This document shows positions 58,729-64,000 of a stretch of DNA of 64,000 bases, in pieces. Where the stretch lies: contig NC_043742.1 of NCBI RefSeq assembly GCF_004337985.1, positions 4,577,259-4,641,258 of the forward strand. The letters are read 5' to 3'. Each line of letters begins with the position of its first letter. The stretch's first letter is position 1. This DNA comes from Pyricularia pennisetigena (Eukaryota > Ascomycota > Sordariomycetes > Magnaporthales > Pyriculariaceae). The notes under the pieces are model-generated. The model was given only the letters and a program-made list of their open reading frames with translations, did no database searches and had not been told where the DNA came from. The translations under genes were made by a program, and so were the position numbers.

Positions 58729-59799
58729 TTAATGCGTGTAATGCATGACTCCATCTCCAATGACGCTCCATAGCTCTTCCACAAGCTCCTTCTGTCCAGA
58801 AGTCGCTCCTCGCACGGCGAGGTACTTTCTCGAGTCGATGGCCGGCTCCCAGTCGCCAGGGTTCCCACTGGCCATGATCCCACCGGCCTCGGCGAGGATG
58901 CACCAGCCGGCGGCGACGTCCCAAGCATAGCACCCTCCCTCCCAGTACGCGTCGAGCTGACCGGCAGCCACGGCGCAGATGTTGAGCGCCGCGCTCCCGA
59001 GCGAGCGCAGGGAGTGGGCCATGCGTCCGCCGGCCTTTTGCGACGCCATCAGGTCACGGAACACGCGGGCCCGGAGGTCAAAGTTGTTGCCGTCCCGCTC
59101 GGAGCCCCACTCGACGGCGATGAGCGCAGTCGACAGCCCGCCCAATGGGGGCGCCGTCTTGGGGTCCGCAGTCCTCAGTGGCAGCCGCCGCTTGGCCGCC
59201 GCGCCGTCGGGAAGGGTAACGCCCGAGGCGGCGAGGGACGCGTTGCGCTGCACAAAGGACCCCTTGCCGCGGATCGCCGTGAACATCTCGTCCTGGAACG
59301 GGTTGTACACCACACCGACGCTGGGCACACGGTCGGCCACAAAGCCCAGGCTGATGCAAGCATTGGGGAAGCCGTGGATGAAGTTTGTGGTGCCGTCGAT
59401 CGGGTCCACCACAAAGGTTGGTCGGTCGGTCAGCTTAGTTGTGCCGGCTACGTACGTCTCCTCGCCGATAAAGTCAAAGGACGGGTATGCGGCACGAAGC
59501 TTGGTCGATACCATCTTCTCGACGGCCTGGTCCGTCTCGGTGACGATGTCGACGGCTGAGGGTCATGATCGTCGATAAATTTTTTTTTCTTTTCTTTAGT
59601 TGGATTGCTGCATTGACCAGGTATAGGCGTCGAGAATATCGGACCGCTAGTGGGTTAAATCGTAGTATTTGCCCGACTTACAGTTGAGTTTGGTGTCCAT
59701 CTTGGTCACGTCCATGTTGGCGCCTGTGATCATACGGCCGGCCTCAAAGGCCACGGCCACAAGGGTTGCCTGAATCTGGGCGAGGTTGATATCCGACAT
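58729..59799 (-). CDS. Inositol monophosphatase family protein; 2 exons
   Basis: Exons 59799-59682 and 59555-58729 give 314 residues, a normal length. The metal and catalytic motifs are all visible: SVDIVTETD after the first exon junction, GEE (residues 70-72), DPIDGTTNFIHGFP (Asp90, Asp93) and AWDVAAGWCI near residue 234. The enzyme hydrolyses inositol monophosphates to free inositol using Mg2+; related fungal QutG/qa-x proteins of the quinate clusters share the fold, so substrate range is not certain. Splicing joins Asn39 to Ser40 in phase within the TKxNxVDxVTETD signature, which supports the model. Co-oriented with a phytase 2.4 kb away. Confidence 0.93.
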
Positions 59800-60557
59800 G
59801 ACGAGCTGCTAAAAATGAAAAACCCCGTCCTGTTCTTGCTGTCCTTCGAGATGTAGAAGTTATCGCGCCTATGCAAATAATGGCAAGTCTCAAATGCGCG
59901 AGTGTAGGTAACGATGACGCAGTGAGGTTCTATGCGGGGGTTCAAGCTCTTTAGTCCCTGGAGAGGTCCCCACTAAACCCAACCTTGCCCGCTGATACGG
60001 TAATCAACCTTGCATTAGCCAAGTGTCACTGTACCGTAAATCAAGCTTGCGAGGATGGCCAGTTGAACGTGCACCCGCCTGTGGGTGTCATTGGATGCCA
60101 ATTCCAGAGATGCTTGTCAACATTGATTGATACCTTACCCAATTGCCAAGAAAAGCTCTGAATCTGTTACAAACCAAACAAAAGTCGAGTATGTCGAGTA
60201 ATTATTTATCATCAGTACAACTGGCCACAACCATATAGGCTGCAGAACTGCAGAAGGGGTTACATCAAAGCATGCCAAAGTACATTAGCCTTCGATTTTT
60301 AAACCAACATGTCGATCTGTCTCGGAGCCTCTAACCAGATCTGATTTGGACTGTCGCAAATCGCGACTGGAAATCGCGTAGGTGCTAGCAGACTTCTGAA
60401 CAGAACCCATGTGCTCCGCCGGATTTGAGTAGAAAAAGACAAGAAAAAAACAAACCCCAGTGACACCATGTTGATATCAGACAGAAAAAATATGCAAAAA
60501 ATACAACGCCGAAACTTATAATCATGTTCCCTCGTTGCCTGAGCACCAACATACACA
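59800..60557. promoter_or_regulatory. Promoter side of the inositol monophosphatase gene
   Basis: These 758 bp separate two minus-strand genes. They hold the monophosphatase promoter and the 3' end of the small membrane protein gene. No definite regulatory site or gene can be named. Confidence 0.45.
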
Positions 60558-61413
60558 TCAGACATTCTCTCTGAAGATAGATCTCCGCTCAGTGGGACTA
60601 TCCCCGCTAGAGGTCTCATTCGGGTTTCCTCCCTTGGCACCAGGCGAGACCGCCGTGTTGATAGGCCTGGGGCTGAGCCCGCGCAGGGTGCTCGGCTCGG
60701 CGGCCGCGGCATCGTCAAACGGGTTCAGGCCGCCGTCGCGGCTACGACCCCTGCCCCTGGGCTGCTCGTAGGCGTTGTCGTCGCCGAACGGGTTCCGCGT
60801 CGGCGGCGAGTCTGGGCGGCCAGCTGCGGCGTTCCTGTCCTCGTCGGGCAGGTTCATGCGGTACGCCGACCCGCCGTGCTGTGGGTGGAGCCCCAGCTCC
60901 TGGTCCTCATAGCCATAGACCTCGTTTCCGACACGCGTGTCCCAGGCCTCGTCTGGGTCCAGCGCCGCGCCCCCGCCTCGCCTTCCTCCTCGGTCGGCGG
61001 TGACGCCTGCCGCGCCCTCGTACGCCCCGGCGGCCGTTCTCGAGTTGCGGCCCTTGAGCTTGCTAAACCAGCCGCCTATGCCACCGGACGCAGGTTGCGC
61101 CCCGTACTCGGATTGACCGAAGGGATTGAAGGATGCGACAGTCGGCGGTGGGAGCTGATGGGACAGAAAAAGTTCGTGTCAGTCATAGTTGGGCTTTGGG
61201 CGCTGGCGCCAATCAATAGAAAGGTGGACGTAGCTATGCCAGTCTCCCGGGATTCTTGAAACAGCAAAGAAGAAGAGGACAAGACTTCCTCCCACCCGGT
61301 GTCAAACGTACCCCTAGTTTGTTTGCGCGCCATCGTACAAACGCAAAATATCCGACACCGCCAAACACGGCGAGTATGGCGATCACCAAGAACGCCACGC
61401 CGACTGCGTCCAT
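60558..61413 (-). CDS. Small single-pass membrane protein (fungal 'acid-phosphatase-like' family); 2 exons
   Basis: Exons 61413-61312 and 61154-60558 give 232 residues. Residues 4-27 are one hydrophobic helix (VGVAFLVIAILAVFGGVGYFAF) at the extreme N-terminus, followed by RWRANKLG. The rest is polar and probably disordered, with short conserved blocks: LPPPTVASFNPFG, GGWFSKLKGRNSRTAAGAYE, LDPDEAWDTRVG and the C-terminal DSPTERRSIFRENV. Filamentous-fungal relatives carry the name 'acid phosphatase-like', but I see no phosphatase motif, so that name probably came from old annotation transfer. Single N-terminal anchor and long cytosolic tail suggest a membrane adaptor. Function unknown. Confidence 0.8.
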
Positions 61414-62163
61414 GGCTATGCTGTGCGCGCGCGCGACCCGTTTCCTTTTCGCAGATCGGTGGAATGGGATTGTTGGCGGGGTGACAAGCCCGAGGTTACC
61501 GGTTCAAATCCTCCGTCTCGTCTTGATGGCAGTATGATGGGGGTTCCGGAGCGGCCTTTTCTTTTTTTTTTTTTTTTTTTTCTTGTCGCGGTACCATACG
61601 TATCAAAGTTGTTGGACGATACGATTGAAGCGGGAATAATAGTCGTCTTAGTGGTACCGAGTTAGTGTGCCAGGCTAAGCTAACTTGTCAGGCTGGCCTG
61701 TTGATGCGTTGGCCAGGCTGGGCCTTGGCTGGTGTTGAGGGATGAGGTGTTTGCACAGGCTAAAATTCGCCAAACCAAATTGCCCAAGCTTCCTCGCCTC
61801 GACAATGACGTTGCAGCCACGCGCGAGCTCCAGTGACAAAGCACGGTTACCCGTTGCATTCCCCACTAATTAACTCCACTGTAGTTAGATCGTGGTATTG
61901 ACCCGACAACAGGAGCGGCTTGGCGGATCTCTTATCTTTTTTTTTTTTTTTTTATACTTTACTAATTCTATACTATAGCCGTGTTCTAGCGTATCTGTTC
62001 GTATTGCTGCTGGCGATTCTAGTGTTTATCAAATACAAAGGCACGTAAGAGTCTCAAATATCATTCCCAATTCTTCGGCTACTTGTTCGAATGGAGCATC
62101 ATCAAGCCTTCGCAAACACCCCATGGCTCAAGTGTGCATTAGCTGTAGCATTTTATCTTTATC
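61414..62163. other. Intergenic region between the small membrane protein and phytase genes
   Basis: Contains T runs at 61562-61581 and 61937-61953. A GGTTCAAATCC string at about 61500 resembles a Pol III B box but no tRNA can be folded around it. No gene is seen. Confidence 0.5.
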
Positions 62164-63798
62164 TCAGACAAAACATTGATCCCAGCGGCCTCCACTCCTC
62201 GCAAAGCTTAAGCTCTCAACAAACTTGCTCAGCGTGCAACGTCCCATTCCGTCGGCGTCGCAGTTCTGCAGCGGCGTCACCCGGTCGTTGACCAAAATTC
62301 TCACCAGCTCCTCGCTCTGCCCCGAGCACGTCATCTTTTCGACATACATCCTCGCCGCGAACGGTACCGCCCAACTGGACGAAAATCCACTGAGCTCCTG
62401 TGGGCTCTTTCTCTTGTCCTTGGGGACCGAATCCGGGCCCGTGGAATTGTAGATCCCCAGCGCGCCGTAGATGCCCATCATGTCGTTGTCGTGGCTAAAG
62501 TCGGCGTACAGCTTTTTGTCCAGCGGGAAAGTCGACGGGTCACTGTCGAGCGTCGAATTGGTATTGGTGTGGTCTTGGACGGGTTTTTGGAGCAGCCTCG
62601 CGATCAGCTCATTGACGAAGCCCACCCCCTGCGTCGGGCCCAAGGGGTTGCCATTACCGTAACCGTACCACTTTCCGAGCGTCTGGAGGTAGTCATATGT
62701 CTCCCATTCTTGCTCCGTAAACAGCGTGCAGAATTGGGACAGGGTGGCTTGGGGATCCGCCACGGTCTCAAATGGGCAGAGCTCCATGAGCTGCACGGCT
62801 TGCTTGGTCGTGAGGTTTGCACCCTCTAGACCTATGTTCACGCGCTCTGTCATAGCGCCCATGGCCTTGTCCCTAAACTCGTTTTGGGCTTCTTTGCCGA
62901 ACTTTGAGTTCTCAAAAGCCGTGCACAGGTTATGGTTCAGCGTGTTGTTTGTGCCGTCTTCGTTAGAGATTACGACCATCTTGTAAGGGAACGCGTCTTT
63001 GGGGCCACCAGCCCTCCCGCTGTCGTTCAAAAGAGCTTGATGAAATCCCTCTGCCCACTTTTGAGCGCTCTCAAGGACGCGCTGCTGCCCGTCGGAACGG
63101 AAAAAGGGTGTGTTGTTCCGTGCCAAGCTCCGGTACCGATTATAAAACTTCAGCCCTGAATTGACCAATTCTTGGCGCCCAAAATCGGATAACTGATCTG
63201 CGCCCAGGGTGTACTTGTAATCCTTGATGAACTCAAAGCCCTCGCCGTAGTTTGTCACCGACAACTGGATCAGGTTGATCATTTCCTTGTAAGCCGCGCT
63301 TGTGCCGGCAGTTGGATCCCGGGCGCCATGCCGTGAAAGGATTTGGGCAAACGTGACCTCACATCCTGATGGAACAGAGGCATCGATCTCGGACGGAACC
63401 GAGAAGAATGGGGAGTACTGGCCCCAGTTGTGAGATATTGAGCTGTTGCATTGGAATCCGCGGTCTGGAGTGTCGCAGTCTCCTTGGGGACCAGGCTCAA
63501 TAGCATGCGTTGCACGACTGCTCAGGACAACAGATGTCGTCGGCTGGTGTCAGTATTGCGACTCGCTTTTTTTTTTTTTCCTCTCTCTCTCTCTTCCCCT
63601 TTGACAGGGCCAGTTAATGCCAACTCACATCAAAGCAGACCAAAGCTGAACAAGAAGCACCAAGGTGAACATCATGACAACAAATCGTAGACACCACGTC
63701 CTAGGCGACGTCGCAAATGATTTCCTTCGCGGCGCTGTCTGGGACCGCGCCTCTTCAGTGTTACCTGCGAGGGCGATGTATTTATATCTGCTGCCCAT
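62164..63798 (-). CDS. Histidine acid phosphatase, phytase A type, with N-terminal membrane anchor; 2 exons
   Basis: Exons 63798-63629 and 63517-62164 give 507 residues. The catalytic RHGARDPT (Arg119, His120) and the proton-donor HD pair in ADFSHDND (His399, Asp400) define branch 2 histidine acid phosphatases. [10 protein letters not shown] near the mature N-terminus, [12 protein letters not shown] and the C-terminal SFARSGG block point to fungal 3-phytases, which release phosphate from phytate. Cysteines for the conserved disulphides are present. Residues 1-36 are polar and basic; a ~19-residue hydrophobic helix ([15 protein letters not shown]) follows, so this is probably a type II signal anchor rather than a cleaved signal peptide. 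The intron is purine-rich on the coding strand, with GA repeats and an A12 run. It may be wall- or membrane-bound rather than secreted. Confidence 0.9.
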
Positions 63799-64000
63799 GG
63801 AGGTTGGTAAGCGTCCAGGCGGACGATTGAGTGGCTCTACTATGGAGATAGGGGTAAAAATCAACACCCATGTACGGTTGTGGGCAGCGCGCGGGGCTTG
63901 CTTGTTTTAGTAATATTTCATATCAGGCTGCGGAGTACCTGCGGGTTGCGATTTTGAAATATTCCCAAAAACAGGGGACTGCTGCGTAGTTAGGCAAAGT
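63799..64000. promoter_or_regulatory. Proximal promoter of the phytase gene (truncated by the window)
   Basis: Only ~200 bp upstream are visible. I see no CACGTG phosphate-response element in them; more sequence beyond the window edge would be needed to judge phosphate control. Confidence 0.4.

Noticed and set aside
61430..61530. Possible tRNA around the GGTTCAAATCC string
   Set aside because: The bases beside the T-loop do not form a 5-bp stem and no acceptor stem can be paired.
1..64000. CRISPR arrays, transposases, reverse transcriptases, viral or toxin genes
   Set aside because: I looked for regularly spaced repeats, DDE/RT motifs and related signatures on both strands and saw none.

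Overview
The window is nuclear DNA of a filamentous ascomycete (Pezizomycotina, most likely a sordariomycete; a Magnaporthales-like genome would fit but I cannot prove it). The evidence is short introns with GTRAGT-type donors and CTRAC-like branch sites, compact genes separated by long gene-free stretches rich in homopolymer T and TACCTACC/CTAG motifs, and a gene set whose nearest relatives are all fungal. There are no rRNA or tRNA genes, CRISPR arrays or recognisable transposons. One ambiguous base (N) lies at 51850.

Layout. 1.7-5.6 kb: NBP35 (+), GMF (-, four exons) and a molybdopterin-binding-domain protein (+, seven exons including 9-nt and 18-nt exons). 5.6-9.9 kb: no convincing gene. 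9.9-10.9 kb: a Ras GTPase (+). 14.0-15.9 kb: a Thr/Ser-rich, Cys-containing protein that looks GPI-anchored (-). 18.4-18.9 kb: a doubtful small gene. 20.4-23.4 kb: a secreted/transmembrane kelch protein (+). 24.1-25.9 kb: an alpha/beta hydrolase of the CGI-58/Cld1 type (-), head to head with SPO7 (+, 26.9-28.3 kb). 29.4-34.6 kb: three + genes (dual-specificity-phosphatase-like, nine-zinc-knuckle CnjB-like, METTL7-like methyltransferase) converging on TOP2 (-, 35.2-40.6 kb). 40.6-46.8 kb: a large gene-free stretch in front of an APSES/KilA-N transcription factor (+, 46.8-49.0 kb). 49.7-51.0 kb: CNS1, a TPR Hsp90 co-chaperone (-). 52.1-63.8 kb: four genes on the - strand, encoding an MFS transporter, an inositol monophosphatase, a small single-pass membrane protein and a histidine-acid-phosphatase phytase.

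How genes may work together. Most are unlinked housekeeping or signalling genes: Fe-S assembly, actin-branch remodelling, Ras signalling, Nem1-Spo7 lipid control, chromosome topology and Hsp90 co-chaperoning. One neighbourhood has a metabolic theme: a phytase and an inositol monophosphatase lie 2.4 kb apart on the same strand, with an MFS transporter downstream. Together they could release phosphate from phytate and recycle inositol; this is inference from position only.

The most unusual sequence-level observations are: every homopolymer run of 17 nt or more (12 of them) is T on the + strand; microexons and two in-frame starts in the molybdopterin-binding gene; a start codon that seems to form its own coding exon in GMF; an in-frame, stop-free 57-nt intron in the hydrolase gene; a 48-nt pure-purine leader abutting a start codon; and perfect 26-bp and 18-bp palindromes.
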